Part shown: positions 15,174 through 24,994 of the stretch, one piece after another
Layout: each line of letters opens with the position of its first letter
Position numbering within the stretch: position 1 is the stretch's first letter
Source of the DNA: DASREM01 sp035652095
GTDB lineage: Bacteria; Acidobacteriota; Terriglobia; Terriglobales; Acidobacteriaceae
NCBI GenBank assembly: GCA_035652095.1
Contig: DASREM010000011.1
Coordinates: 124,001-188,000, forward strand
Length of the DNA stretch: 64,000 bases
Reading direction: 5' to 3'
The notes under the pieces: generated by a model
Databases searched by the model: none
What the model was told of the DNA's origin: nothing
Seen by the model: only the letters and a program-made list of their open reading frames with translations
Translations under genes and position numbers: made by a program

Positions 15174-16356
15174 TCAATAATTAAGGGAGAAAAGAGCTTC
15201 CATCTCCTTTTGAGCCCTCCGTGCCGCGATCCTGTGCAAAAGAAGATTCCGGGCCCACCGGCCAACAGGATTGGATATGTGAGCGAGCTTGCCGACTGAC
15301 CATGAACGCCTGGTAACCATCAATGTCTTAGCAACGCGGACATTCTCGAAACCAGCCAAGGCTTGCTCCAGCAGTAGATGGGTTGAACATCCCTGGCTAA
15401 GCACATCCAGCAAACGCTGAAGCGCGAGTTTCCGACCTAATACAAAAGCATCTTCCATGGCTTGTGCACCGCCTTGCCCCAAGTTTGGCGTCGATCCATG
15501 TGCTGCATCGCCGATAAGCACGACACGTTTGTTGTGCCAAGTATCGAGGGGAATCAGATCATTGATGTCGCTCCGCAATACAATATCTTCGCGCGTATGT
15601 GCAATCAGGTCGGGAACTGGCGACGGAAACTCCGCACCAAACTGGGCTAATTTTGCTTTCAACCCCTGCGGACTGTCTTTCTCTCCGCGGGGCGCCTCAA
15701 AGGTGGCATACCAATAGACCTTGCCATTTCCGACCGCAGCAAAGCCGAAGCGCCGGCCGGATCCCCAATACTCTACCCCGCCATCAGACACGCCCGAAGG
15801 AAGTTCGTACTCTGTCAAAGCTCGGTAGCAACTCTGCCCCGAGTATCTTTCCCCGAAGCTGTTAGCGACGCGCTGCCGCACTATCGAGTGCATACCGTCG
15901 GCACCAATAATAAAGGTCTGCCTCGGCGCTGCTGCGATCCGCAAAAGACACGCATACCCGGTCACCCTCGTTTTCTATATGCTGGCAGCGTTTGTCCAAG
16001 TGGATTTGCTCCGGCGGAATCGCAGCCAGCATGATTTCGTGTAGCCGAGCCCTCGCTATCGCCACCGTCACGGCTCCAAACTGGTCTGCGAACCGGGACA
16101 GATCAGTGACTTGTAATGGCCTCGATTGCTGATCGCGAATCTCCATCCGGTTAATCTGATTGCCAGCCTTCCTAATGGCCGCGCCGATTCCCAGTCGTTC
16201 GAGTACTTGCATCGCATTGCATGGAAGCAGAATGCCCGCTCCCATTGGCGCCCATTGGCGAGCCTGTTCGTAAACGTGAGCTTCGATTCCATGGGAGCGC
16301 AGAGCAACAGCCGTGCTTAGACCTCCAATACCACCGCCAATAATCGCTATTTTCAT
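15174..16356 (-). pseudogene. FAD-dependent aromatic-ring monooxygenase, frameshifted
   Basis: Flavin monooxygenase of the salicylate hydroxylase type (group A). The first part, from Met at 16356, carries the Rossmann motif KIAIIGGGIGGLSTAVAL and runs to DRSSAEADL. Near 15911-15920 a TTT run holds one extra base, and the second part resumes in another frame as IIGADGMHSIVRQRV (the DG motif), then RVVLIGDAAHGSTPNLGQGG (the GD motif), to the stop at 15174. A single base removed would give a protein of roughly 390 residues. Its stop side and the downstream GH15 gene start nearly touch the preceding reading frames. Pseudogene or homopolymer error; similar to three other breaks in this region. Confidence 0.75.
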
Positions 16357-16388
16357 GTAACACCTCACTTCATCGGTGGAAACCGCAT

Positions 16389-18203
16389 TCAAGCGGCCCT
16401 GTTCTTGACGGCACCTCTGCCTTCGAGTGCGTCATTCAGAGTCAATGCCGCCTGGATGAGCGCAAGGTGGGTAAGAGCCTGCGGAAAGTTCCCTAGATGT
16501 TCGCCGCCCAGACCAAGTTCCTCGGCGTAGAGACCCAGGTGGTTCGAGTAGCCAAGCATCTTCTCGAATAACACGCGGGCGTGGTCAATTTCTCCAGTTA
16601 ACGTGAGCGCCTGGATATACCAGAAGGAACACGGAGTGAAGGCTCCCTCTGTGCCCGGAAGGCCATCAATTCCGGTGGCCGTGTCGTACCGCATCACGGA
16701 CGCATCTTGCACCAGGCCCTTTTTGATCGCCTCTAATGTGCTTATCCAACGTGGGTCCGCTGGGCTGATGAAATCCAGTTGTGGCATGAGCAGGACTGAG
16801 GCGTCCAGTTCTGTTCCGCCCTGACTTTGGACAAAGGATTTCAGGCCATCGTTCCAAAAGTCGGCGTGAATGCTTTCGTAGATTGTGTCGCGTGTCTGCC
16901 GCCATTTCTCAAGCGGCGCGGGAAGCGAGCGCAATTGTGCGATTTTCAAGGCCCGGTCGAAGGCGACCCAACACATCAACCTGGAATGCAGGAAATGTCG
17001 CGGCTCTCCCCTAATTTCCCACAGCCCCTGATCCGGCTTCGTCCATGAGTTGGAAAGTGCGGCCAGAACTGAGCGAATTTTGTTCCAGCGGTCATACTCA
17101 ATCATCATGCCTGCACTGACTTCGAAGAGTGCGGCTGAACCGAGGCCACCATATACATCCAACTGAAGCTGCAAATGGGCGGCGTTCCCAACCCGGACCG
17201 GGCGGGAGCCCCGGTATCCGCTCCGGGACGATAGTTCCTGCTCCATCAGGTCCCGCCGTCCGTCGATTCCATACATGATCTGTAGCTCACCAGCGAACTC
17301 CTCGCTGGACGCAATGTTCTTCAACCAGAGCATGAATTGCAGCGCTTCATTCTGGTATCCGAGCCACAAGAATGCATTCAGGGTCATTGCTGCGTCCCGA
17401 AGCCATGTATAGCGGTAGTCCCAGTTCCTCACGCCGCCAATCGCTTCAGGTAGAGCGAAGGTCGGCGCCGCCACGATAGCACCGGTTGGTTCATAGGTGA
17501 GGAGTTTCAAGAGCAGCGCCGAGCGAATTACGGTCTCGCGCCAGCGGCCGTGGTAGGTGCCTTCTGCGATCCAAGCACGCCAGAATCGGATCGTGTGATG
17601 CATGAGAGTTTCCCAGGCGCCTGACATCAGTGACGGCTTTCGCGACTCTTTCCGTGCATAGGTCAGAATGAAAGTAACATGTTCTCCGGCCGCAAGGTGC
17701 AGGTCTGAGCACGCGCCACCGTCTCTGAGCGTTAGGCAACTTTCGGATTGAATGAACAAGACGCCCGACTGTTTGCCGCAGAACACAACTCCGTCTGCCG
17801 TCGAGGTTGCCTCATGAGTTGTGGACGCATAGGCGAAAGCGGGCACGCATTCGAATCGTAATGCGACCTGGCCCTTCGTTACCGCTACTCGCCGAACAAT
17901 CACGGTCTCCTCCAAGTCGCCGCCGAGAGGCATGAAATCGGTGACCTCTGCAATACCATCCGGGGCAAGAAACCGCGTCGTTAAGACATTCGTATCGGGC
18001 AGGTATAGCTGCTTGCGGCGATAGTGCGCGGCAACGGGCCTGATTGAACAGTAGCCGCCCTTCTCATCGTCCAGCAGCGACGCGAACAGCGTGGGGCCAT
18101 CGAATCGCAGGGGGCAGAAGAAGTCTATGACCCCATCGTTGGAAACCAGCGCAGCGGTTCGCAGATTTCCGATGATGCCGTGATCTTCAATCGCTGGGTA
18201 CAT
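16389..18203 (-). CDS. Glycoside hydrolase family 15 protein (glucoamylase/trehalase-like)
   Basis: 604-residue cytoplasmic GH15 enzyme, intact. N-terminal beta domain beginning YPAIEDHGIIGNLRTAALVS and DGVIDFFCPLRFDGPTLFASLL, then the alpha/alpha barrel with GGVRNWDYRYTWLRDAAMTL and the C-terminal EGAFTPCSFWYIQALTLTG. Members hydrolyse terminal alpha-glucosidic bonds; bacterial proteins of this layout are often trehalases or act on maltose-type oligosaccharides, which cannot be settled here. GAGGAG lies six bases before the ATG at 18203. The start lies 12 bases after the stop of an MFS remnant, so it was probably the last gene of an efflux operon. Confidence 0.9.
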   Translation of the reverse strand: MYPAIEDHGIIGNLRTAALVSNDGVIDFFCPLRFDGPTLFASLLDDEKGGYCSIRPVAAHYRRKQLYLPDTNVLTTRFLAPDGIAEVTDFMPLGGDLEETVIVRRVAVTKGQVALRFECVPAFAYASTTHEATSTADGVVFCGKQSGVLFIQSESCLTLRDGGACSDLHLAAGEHVTFILTYARKESRKPSLMSGAWETLMHHTIRFWRAWIAEGTYHGRWRETVIRSALLLKLLTYEPTGAIVAAPTFALPEAIGGVRNWDYRYTWLRDAAMTLNAFLWLGYQNEALQFMLWLKNIASSEEFAGELQIMYGIDGRRDLMEQELSSRSGYRGSRPVRVGNAAHLQLQLDVYGGLGSAALFEVSAGMMIEYDRWNKIRSVLAALSNSWTKPDQGLWEIRGEPRHFLHSRLMCWVAFDRALKIAQLRSLPAPLEKWRQTRDTIYESIHADFWNDGLKSFVQSQGGTELDASVLLMPQLDFISPADPRWISTLEAIKKGLVQDASVMRYDTATGIDGLPGTEGAFTPCSFWYIQALTLTGEIDHARVLFEKMLGYSNHLGLYAEELGLGGEHLGNFPQALTHLALIQAALTLNDALEGRGAVKNRAA

Positions 18204-18215
18204 CAGTGCTCCTCT

Positions 18216-18345
18216 CTAATGCATCATTACTGGCCCCCTCGCCCTTGCCTTCTTCAGGGCAAAAGTAAAGAGGGCACAAAACACTCCGAGCAAGGCCGCC
18301 GACATGAAGATGTCCACATAGGAAAGCAGTGCAGACGGAGAATCT
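18216..18345 (-). pseudogene. C-terminal remnant of an MFS (DHA2-type) exporter
   Basis: Only the last transmembrane span and tail remain: LLSYVDIFMSAALLGVFCAL then FTFALKKARARGPVMMH and a TAG stop at 18216. This resembles the end of EmrB-type drug exporters. The sequence joins directly, in a different frame, to the truncated TolC-type gene, near AGACAGATTCTCC (about 18335-18352). A deletion therefore removed the TolC end, presumably an adaptor gene, and most of the exporter. Confidence 0.6.
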
Positions 18346-19562
18346 GTCTGTCGACTGCGTGAGCGCACGGTTCGCGTAACCCAAACCTGCTCGCGACACT
18401 TCGACTTGCTTCTTGGCGGCGTCAAGATCGAGAATCGCGTTTTCTACTTCCTGGGCAATGCGCGCGCGAATGTCTGCGAGCTCCGCCTCTTTTTGACGGA
18501 GTGTGGCATCAGCATCAGAAACATCAGCCTTGATCCGCCCTCCTTCGAACACAGGAATCCGGAACGCAACTCCGACATTCCAGGTAGAAATGGCGTCTCC
18601 CGGAGCTGTACCTAGCGCGCCGTAGTTGGCCGCCACTCCGACCTTCGGAGCTCGCTCGAATTCAGCCGCCTGTTTTGTCAGTTCTGCGGATCTCAATTGC
18701 TCTCGGGCGGAGCGATAATCCTGCCGCGATTCAAGAGCCTGCTGGTATGCGCCTTCGCTCGTGGGGGACGAGGATGGTTGGTCATTAAGGGCGCTAGTCA
18801 GGTGAATCGGCTGATGGACGTCGAGGCCTAAGAGTCTCAAGAGCACAATTCGCTGCTTTTCGAGAGCATTCCCGGCTTCAATGACGCTTTCCTGACGGGA
18901 CTGCTGCTCCACCTGTGCCCGCAGCGTGTCAACTTCAGGGCTGAGGCCGCTGTATTGCCGATCTCTGGCAAGCTGATAGAGTGCGTTCGCTGTTTTCAGG
19001 TCTGCTTGCGCAAGATCTAATCGGGCTTGGGCTGTCAGTACCGCAAGATAGGCACTGCTTACCGCGACTGCCACGGTCTCGCGAGCGTCTCGGTAGTCAC
19101 TGTGTGCCGCGTTTTCAGATGAACTCGCTGCGCGGGTGCGGGAGATGGCTGTCAGATCGAGCAGCGATTGGCTGAGTTCCACCCGCGCATCGGAATCGCT
19201 TAGGTCCGCCGTTCGTGGCACCGAGGAGAGCGAAATGCCGAGAGCTCGCAGGTTTATGCGCTGTGCCGACTCTCGAAGAGAGACTTCCACATGCGGCAGC
19301 AACTCGCTCATAACTTTCCATCGCGCTGCGCGTGATTTGTCAGATGCAGTGCTTCTGAGGAACAAGCCCAGGTTCACCCTGAGTCCGCGGTCAAGCGCCT
19401 GCTGCATGTTGAGTTCCAGGACGCGTCGCTCGAAACGCTCCCGAGATAGTCGTTCTGCGGTGGATTCAGGGATGAGGCGGGACCCAGCGATGATTGCGGG
19501 GCTGCGGTCGACGCCAGTGCGCCAAAGACGAATGCACTTCGAAGCGTCCTGTATAGGTTCAT
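18340..19562 (-). pseudogene. TolC-family outer-membrane efflux protein, frameshifted and truncated
   Basis: Outer-membrane channel component of a tripartite efflux pump. The N-terminus (ATG at 19562) has a signal peptide (MNLYRTLRSAFVFGALASTA) and NPPQNDYLGSV, then the frame shifts near 19421-19435. The body continues in another frame with LELNMQQALDRGLRVNLGLF, two coiled-coil repeats (LDLAQADLKTANALYQLARD, RQKEAELADIRARIAQEVE), and breaks off after RALTQSTDRF. In intact relatives about 40 more residues follow; here an MFS tail in another frame is attached. Both lesions mean the pump cannot be made in normal form. The divergent AraC gene probably controlled it. Confidence 0.75.
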
Positions 19563-19822
19563 GACCGCTGCCTTCGTTCAGCTCTGAGTCTTGCTCCGCC
19601 GGGCCGTCCCAGCCTGCCCGGTGCACCAGAAGCTTTGGGCATAGAGATGCTGGAGAGAAGTTCCTCAATTGGCTGGTCTTCCGTGGGTTGGTCGGTTCTT
19701 CCGAGAACATGAAAGGGGTGCTATGCCGTCCCGGACAGACTCGCAATAAAAATAAAATAGAATTAATGTGACGGAAGCAAGTGGGCGGCATCGAAGGCAA
19801 TAAGGGCTAAAAAGGTTTAGAT

Positions 19823-20734
19823 ATGCCCATTCCAGTGGAAAGCAGGGGTCCTGTACCAAGAATTTGTGTTTGGCGAGACCGCGAGTGCGTCCCCCTCTCG
19901 CCAGGAGCACCGATACTCTCCAGTGCCCTTTCTCCCTGGCAAGGCGCTCTGTTGGAACGCCACACGCACGGTCCGCATAACGTGGACACCCATCAGCATC
20001 TGAGTCACTTTCTGTGCCTGCATCTCAACGGGCCCAGTCCTCTCACATGGCGGTCGAACGGCAAAACTGGAAGTAAAACGATTGCACCAGGGGCAATCAG
20101 CTTGGCCTCCCGCGGCGCAGAAGACTCGGCGTGGTTTCCGCAAGGCGCAAGACGGATATTTCTGAGCCTAGAACCATACATCTTTCAGCGCGCTTTGCCG
20201 GAGGGGAACCCGGGTGAAGACGTTGAGCTTGTCGACCAGTGGGGGATCGAGGACCGAAAGATCGAATACGTACTTCGCGCACTGGAAGCAGACGTCGAAG
20301 CTGGGACCCCTGCAGGTGGGCTCTTTGGAGAATGCCTGCTGAACGCTCTCGCCATTCATCTTCTCCGCCGTTATGGTGTGAAGCCGATTCAAGACGCTAA
20401 GGCTCGGAATGGTCTTCCCAGAGCACGCGTCAATCGAGTGCTTGAGTTTGTTGAATCTCACCTCGACAAGGAGATCACGCTGGCGGCGTTGGCTGAGGTA
20501 GCGGGGATGGGGCCACACTACTTTTCTGAATTGTTCAAGCAGTCTCTCGGGATTTCCCCCCACCAATACGTGCTGCGAAGGAGAATCGATTGCGGGAAGA
20601 AGCTTCTTCACAATCCCAGTGTCAGCGTGTTAGAGGCTGCGGTTCGGAGCGGCTTCTCCGACCAGAGTCACTTTACGAAACTCTTCCGCCGCATGGTTGG
20701 TGTTACCCCGACGAAATATCGAGCTATTCTGTGA
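19823..20734 (+). CDS. AraC family transcriptional regulator
   Basis: 303 residues. N-terminal cupin-like region (WQGALLERHTHGPHNVDTHQ, FLCLHLNGPSPLTWRSNGK), C-terminal double helix-turn-helix: ITLAALAEVAGMGPHYFSEL with FKQSLGISPHQYV, then VLEAAVRSGFSDQSHFTKLF with RRMVGVTPTKYR. It is divergent from the broken TolC/MFS operon across about 260 bases and is its probable regulator; the effector is unknown. The frame is intact although its likely target has decayed. No clear ribosome site was identified; the start at 19823 fits the family length. Confidence 0.9.
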   Translation: MPIPVESRGPVPRICVWRDRECVPLSPGAPILSSALSPWQGALLERHTHGPHNVDTHQHLSHFLCLHLNGPSPLTWRSNGKTGSKTIAPGAISLASRGAEDSAWFPQGARRIFLSLEPYIFQRALPEGNPGEDVELVDQWGIEDRKIEYVLRALEADVEAGTPAGGLFGECLLNALAIHLLRRYGVKPIQDAKARNGLPRARVNRVLEFVESHLDKEITLAALAEVAGMGPHYFSELFKQSLGISPHQYVLRRRIDCGKKLLHNPSVSVLEAAVRSGFSDQSHFTKLFRRMVGVTPTKYRAIL

Positions 20735-20957
20735 ATGTAGTGTCTACCGCCGTTGCGCCGAAAGAATACCACGAGGAAGGATGCGCCATTCCATCCTTGC
20801 GATCCAGCAACGCGTCTCCCAGACATCTTGACTGGAGAAATAGACCGAGTATCGGAAGATTCTCTTAAGCTAGTTTCGTTTGAAGAATCCAATGAAATGA
20901 ACGCTTGAGTTCACACTTTGAACTGTGCCCTCAGGCTAAAGGGTAAAGGAGGATGCC

Positions 20958-21938
20958 ATGAAGGTCTTCCTGGCAGGAGCGACCGGGGCAATTGGAAGGC
21001 GCCTAGTTCCGATGTTAGTGGCAGCGGGCCACACGGTGACAGGTACAACGCACCGCCCGGACAGGATGACGTCCATCCAGTTTGCCGGTGCCACACCCGT
21101 GCTGGTGAACGCTCTGAATGAGAAAGAAGTAGTTGCTGCCGTACAGCAATCCCAGCCCGAAATCATCATTCACCAGTTGACTGCCATACCCGCCAATCTG
21201 AACTTACGTCGTTTTGACGAAGGATTCGAGATGACGAACCGGCTCCGTACCGAAGGGACCGACCATTTGTTGACCGCCGCACGGGCAGTCGGCGTACGCA
21301 GGTTCATCGCGCAGAGTTATGCCGGATGGTATGCGAGAAACGGAAGTTGGATTAAGTCGGAGAACGATCCGTTAATGTCGGACGGCATTTCAGTTGGCCG
21401 TCGTACGCTCGACGCGACCATTCATCTGGAGTGCGCAGTTTTACAGGAGAAGGCTGTGGAGGCGTTCGTACTACGTTACGGATCTTTCTATGGACCCGCC
21501 ACCTCGCTCAGACCGGGGGCTTGGTTTTTCGAGGCCGTCCGGCAAAGGCGTGTACCCATTGTGGGTGGCGGCACAGGGTTTTGGTCGTTCATTCATGTTG
21601 ACGAAGCAGCAGCAACGCTTTCCGCTATCCACTCGGCTACACCAGGACTCTACAACATTACCGACGATGAACCCGCACCAGTTTCGCTGTGGCTGCCATT
21701 TCTTGCCGCGGTCCTGGGAGCAAAGGCCCCACGACATCTTCCCAAGTGGTTTGCTCGTATGGCAGTCGGAGAATATGGCGTGGCGGTCATGACTGAGCTT
21801 CGAGGGGCCTCCAACCACAAGGCTAAGGCCCTGCTCTCCTGGAAACTCAGGTGGCCAACATGGCGGGACGGGTTTATGGAAGGACTGGAGGTCAAGGTCC
21901 AGAAAGCAGAACACGACCCAACTCGCGCAATTGCGTGA
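20958..21938 (+). CDS. NAD-dependent epimerase/dehydratase family protein
   Basis: 326-residue extended short-chain dehydrogenase. Nucleotide-binding GATGAIGRRL follows the first strand (MKVFLAGATGAIG). Other features are VRRFIAQSYAGWY, LRYGSFYGPATSL and FWSFIHVDEAAATL, as in epimerases that lie beside ECF41-type sigma factors. AAAGGAGG lies seven bases before the ATG. It stands alone, between AraC and the convergent amidohydrolase; no ECF41-like promoter was found upstream. Substrate unknown. Confidence 0.9.
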   Translation: MKVFLAGATGAIGRRLVPMLVAAGHTVTGTTHRPDRMTSIQFAGATPVLVNALNEKEVVAAVQQSQPEIIIHQLTAIPANLNLRRFDEGFEMTNRLRTEGTDHLLTAARAVGVRRFIAQSYAGWYARNGSWIKSENDPLMSDGISVGRRTLDATIHLECAVLQEKAVEAFVLRYGSFYGPATSLRPGAWFFEAVRQRRVPIVGGGTGFWSFIHVDEAAATLSAIHSATPGLYNITDDEPAPVSLWLPFLAAVLGAKAPRHLPKWFARMAVGEYGVAVMTELRGASNHKAKALLSWKLRWPTWRDGFMEGLEVKVQKAEHDPTRAIA

Positions 21939-22093
21939 TGGGCGTCGGGTTTCCTAATCACGAAACCTTAATCGGCTCGCAGGATTAGAGCTCAAGAACC
22001 TGGAGGAGACAGGTAAGTTCGCAGGAACTGTCTATGCCATCTTGGCAACGTACGAAATTACGCTCTCGGTCGCGGAACCGTCACCGGCCGGCT

Positions 22094-22201
22094 ATGAGTT
22101 TCGCGGACCAACTTCGTCCCGCAATCGCAGGGCTCAAGGCTGCCGGGTTCACCTTGATGAGCCTCGAAGAAGTCGAAGTTATGGTTCGCCGGGCTGCGTA
22201 A
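22094..22201 (+). other. Possible gene remnant (35 codons)
   Basis: Between the epimerase and the convergent amidohydrolase a short frame reads MSFADQLRPAIAGLKAAGFT then LMSLEEVEVMVRRAA and stop. It looks like the C-terminal helix-strand-helix of a larger enzyme rather than random sequence, but it overlaps the amidohydrolase end by 23 bases and has no clear start signals. Confidence 0.2.
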
Positions 22202-23846
22202 TCTTGAAATTTTCTTTTTCTTTCGCCTTCTGGACCATGGCACGAACATCGGCCAACAGCTTCGGCGCGTCGTAGACGATGCCATCCTTGATTGTGTAGC
22301 GCACACCACCGACGCGAACGACTTCGTTCTTATCATTCAACTTCGGAACGCCCGTTCCATATAAGGCGGCAATGTTTTCCATAGGATTGACCGGCACGAC
22401 GATCAAGTCCGCGAGTTTTCCCTCCTCAACCGTCCCCAGTTGATTTGCAACGCCCAGCAACTCGGCGCCATTCAGCGTGGCTGCGCGAAATACTTCGAGG
22501 GGATGGAACCCGGCTTCGCGGAACAACTCCAGTTCGCGAATGTAACCGAAGCCGTACAGACTATAGATGAAGCCGGCGTCCTCCCCCGTGGTAACGCGGC
22601 CACCGTGATTTTTGAAGTCGTTGATGAACTCCATCCAGCGCTGGTAATTGTGTCTCCAGGCGACTTCATCTTCGGTCGTCCAGTAGAACCAGTATGAACC
22701 GTGGTCGGTGCGGCTAGGGGTATAGTGCCGCCACATCGCCGGGAGTGTGTACTGTTCATGCCATTCCGCCCTGCGCGCCCGCATCAGGTCGCGGTTGGCT
22801 TCGTAGATGGTGAAGGTCGGATCAATCGTGAAATTCAGCTTGATCAATTCGTCGCGAACCGCATCCCACTTCTTGCTGCCGGGCTCGGCGGCCTGCAACC
22901 AGAGGCGTCCGGCATTGCCGAACCGATCTTGCTCGTTGGCGTAGTTGTAGCTGAGCGGAAAATTCTGCACCGTCCGGTCATCGAACAGGGACTCTGGCAG
23001 GCCGTACCAGTGCTCCATGGAATTCAGCCCCCATCTCGCCGCATCGAGTGTGTTGGCGCGTGCCACGAAGTCCTGGGCCAGGTGAGCAGCCGTACCGAGA
23101 TGGCGCTTCTTCGCCTCGTCTAACGCCGCTTGAAATACCTCGGGCGGCGCGCCAACGAATTTGATGCCGTCAGCTCCGCGATCGGCCAGGCTATCCACCC
23201 ACCTGCGTGCTGCCTCCGGTGTGGTTGGCGGATTCATTTCTCCGGTCCTCAGGTCCATGCCGAATGCAATGTATGCCTTGATCCGAGGGGCCGTGATCTC
23301 GTTGCGCGCACTCTTGTCGCGTTCGTCCAGCATCCAATCAACCCCGTTTTCACCCCAGACCTCGCGAATGGTAGTGATGCCGTGGCCGAGCCAAAGCTTG
23401 TAGAGATACTCGGCGCCCGTGCTATGGATCGGGCCGATATGCGTATGGGCATTGATGAAGCCCGGCAATACATACATGCCGGTCACGTCGAGTTCTTTGT
23501 CCCCGGGCACTGCCTTCGGGCGATAACGTTTCGATGCGGGGATTTTGTCGGTGAGCGGCAGACCCGGAAAACCGACGTTCACGATTCTCACAATCCGGTT
23601 CTTCTCGATCACAATGTCGACCGGGCCCACCGCGGGCGCGCCGGTTCCATTGATGAGAGTCGCACCGCGAAGAATAAGGTGCGGAAAAGGTCCTTCCCCC
23701 TCGGATCGCGGTGGAGCTTTCTCCATAATGTCGGAGTCAGGCTTCGCCTCCGTGGTATTACTTTGCGCCCGAGTGCCGAGTGGTACCGAGAGCATCAATA
23801 AAGCCGCGAATACAAACCTCAGGACAGCCCACAATGATTTGCTCAA
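22179..23846 (-). CDS. Secreted amidohydrolase family protein (imidazolonepropionase-like)
   Basis: Metal-dependent hydrolase of the amidohydrolase superfamily, about 555 residues, exported: LLSKSLWAVLRFVFAALLML and a cleavage-like TRAQS. The metal ligands begin at YVLPGFINAHTHIGPIHS (HxH); a later Asp is in VTTGEDAGF; GKLADLIVVPVNP closes the composite beta domain. I prefer a TTG at 23846 with GGAGA four bases upstream; a GTG at 23891 would add 15 residues. It is the last gene of a minus-strand operon with a DUF1028 protein (8-52 bases upstream) and a TonB-dependent receptor, suggesting periplasmic hydrolysis of an imported amide, peptide or cyclic compound. Confidence 0.88.
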   Translation of the reverse strand: MSKSLWAVLRFVFAALLMLSVPLGTRAQSNTTEAKPDSDIMEKAPPRSEGEGPFPHLILRGATLINGTGAPAVGPVDIVIEKNRIVRIVNVGFPGLPLTDKIPASKRYRPKAVPGDKELDVTGMYVLPGFINAHTHIGPIHSTGAEYLYKLWLGHGITTIREVWGENGVDWMLDERDKSARNEITAPRIKAYIAFGMDLRTGEMNPPTTPEAARRWVDSLADRGADGIKFVGAPPEVFQAALDEAKKRHLGTAAHLAQDFVARANTLDAARWGLNSMEHWYGLPESLFDDRTVQNFPLSYNYANEQDRFGNAGRLWLQAAEPGSKKWDAVRDELIKLNFTIDPTFTIYEANRDLMRARRAEWHEQYTLPAMWRHYTPSRTDHGSYWFYWTTEDEVAWRHNYQRWMEFINDFKNHGGRVTTGEDAGFIYSLYGFGYIRELELFREAGFHPLEVFRAATLNGAELLGVANQLGTVEEGKLADLIVVPVNPMENIAALYGTGVPKLNDKNEVVRVGGVRYTIKDGIVYDAPKLLADVRAMVQKAKEKENFKITQPGEP

Positions 23847-23898
23847 GAGTTCTCCGTTTCCACAGACATGGTCAATGCCAGCCCAAGACACTGCAATA

Positions 23899-24906
23899 CT
23901 ACTTGTCGTCGGGGAAAAGTTTCTTCAGAAATTCCTTATCCTGATGGATGGGCGCTAGATCCTTGAAGAAACTCGCGTCCGACTCCCACTGCTTGCGGAA
24001 GTTGGGATCCAACTTGCGAGCTTCTTCGAACTCCGCAAGCGCCGCCGGCTTATCCCCCGCGATATAGTCCAGGAACGCAAGCCCCATGTGGCTATCCGAA
24101 TTGTGGGGCGAATACTTAACGGCTTTTTGTGCGTCAGCTCGAGCGCCAGCCAGATTTTTGGCCTCAAGTTTCTTGAAACCGCTATCGCCGTAGTTGTATG
24201 CAAGAGCCTGGTCAAGCAGCCTGCGCAATTCTGCAAATGGATTCGGGTTGTCATCCACGTTGATGTACAGATAGCGATCGTTGTTGGTATTGCGTCCACA
24301 TTGGGCGCAGACAATAAGCATGGATGCCGACTGCCGGCCCCGTTTGTCTCCTCCGGCCGCATCGCCGGCTTTCAGGGCGGCGAAGAGCTTTTCGGCCAAT
24401 TCGCCCTGCGTGTCGTCGAAAGCCTTACCCATCGCTTCCGGTACCTGCGGGCCTACCAGTATGTTGCCCTGCGCAGCCCATGTGGCGCCCTTTTTACCTC
24501 CGGCCCAGTTCGGGGCATTCGGTGCGGTATAGGTGACCACATTGCCCTTGGCGTCCACAATGGCAAACTGGCGGCCATCTTTCCCGCGCAGCGTGTCTTC
24601 CGCCAGCAAGCGATCGGCAACCTGCTGGGCGGTCAAGCCCTGTCGCAGCAGGTCAATGGCTTTCGGGCCATAGCCAACATTGACGTCAGCTTGGGTGGCC
24701 ACGGCTCCCACGTCAGCCATCGCCCAGGGAACCACTGATCCGACAGAGAAATACCTCGACGCCACCGCGATTCCCATCTGACCGGTCGCGGGATCGCGGG
24801 CCACAATCGAAAAAGTCGAAACTTTCTTGGGATGTAAAACCGACTGCCCCCACGCGGCAACTGCCAATATGGCAATGAGAACGGCGAGAATACAGCGCTT
24901 CATCAT
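23899..24906 (-). CDS. DUF1028 domain protein with C-terminal helical repeat
   Basis: 335 residues with a signal peptide (MKRCILAVLIAILAVAAWGQ). Residues about 30-225 form the DUF1028 domain: TFSIVARDPATGQMGIAVAS, VGAVATQADVNVGYGPKAID and QGNILVGPQVPEAM. This is an Ntn-hydrolase-like family of unproven activity; the Ser after TF may be the nucleophile after processing. The C-terminal 100 residues look like a TPR unit (NLAGARADAQKAVKYSP, DKPAALAEFEEARKLDPNF). It lies between the receptor and the amidohydrolase on one transcript. Tandem ATG codons at 24906 and 24903. Confidence 0.88.
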   Translation of the reverse strand: MMKRCILAVLIAILAVAAWGQSVLHPKKVSTFSIVARDPATGQMGIAVASRYFSVGSVVPWAMADVGAVATQADVNVGYGPKAIDLLRQGLTAQQVADRLLAEDTLRGKDGRQFAIVDAKGNVVTYTAPNAPNWAGGKKGATWAAQGNILVGPQVPEAMGKAFDDTQGELAEKLFAALKAGDAAGGDKRGRQSASMLIVCAQCGRNTNNDRYLYINVDDNPNPFAELRRLLDQALAYNYGDSGFKKLEAKNLAGARADAQKAVKYSPHNSDSHMGLAFLDYIAGDKPAALAEFEEARKLDPNFRKQWESDASFFKDLAPIHQDKEFLKKLFPDDK

Positions 24907-24994
24907 AGCCTCCAGGTCTCCGGAATTGATGTCGTGAAAATGAAATGCCTGGACTCCGGAAGGCGATCGCGACTGCCTTCCGGAAGCCTGAACT

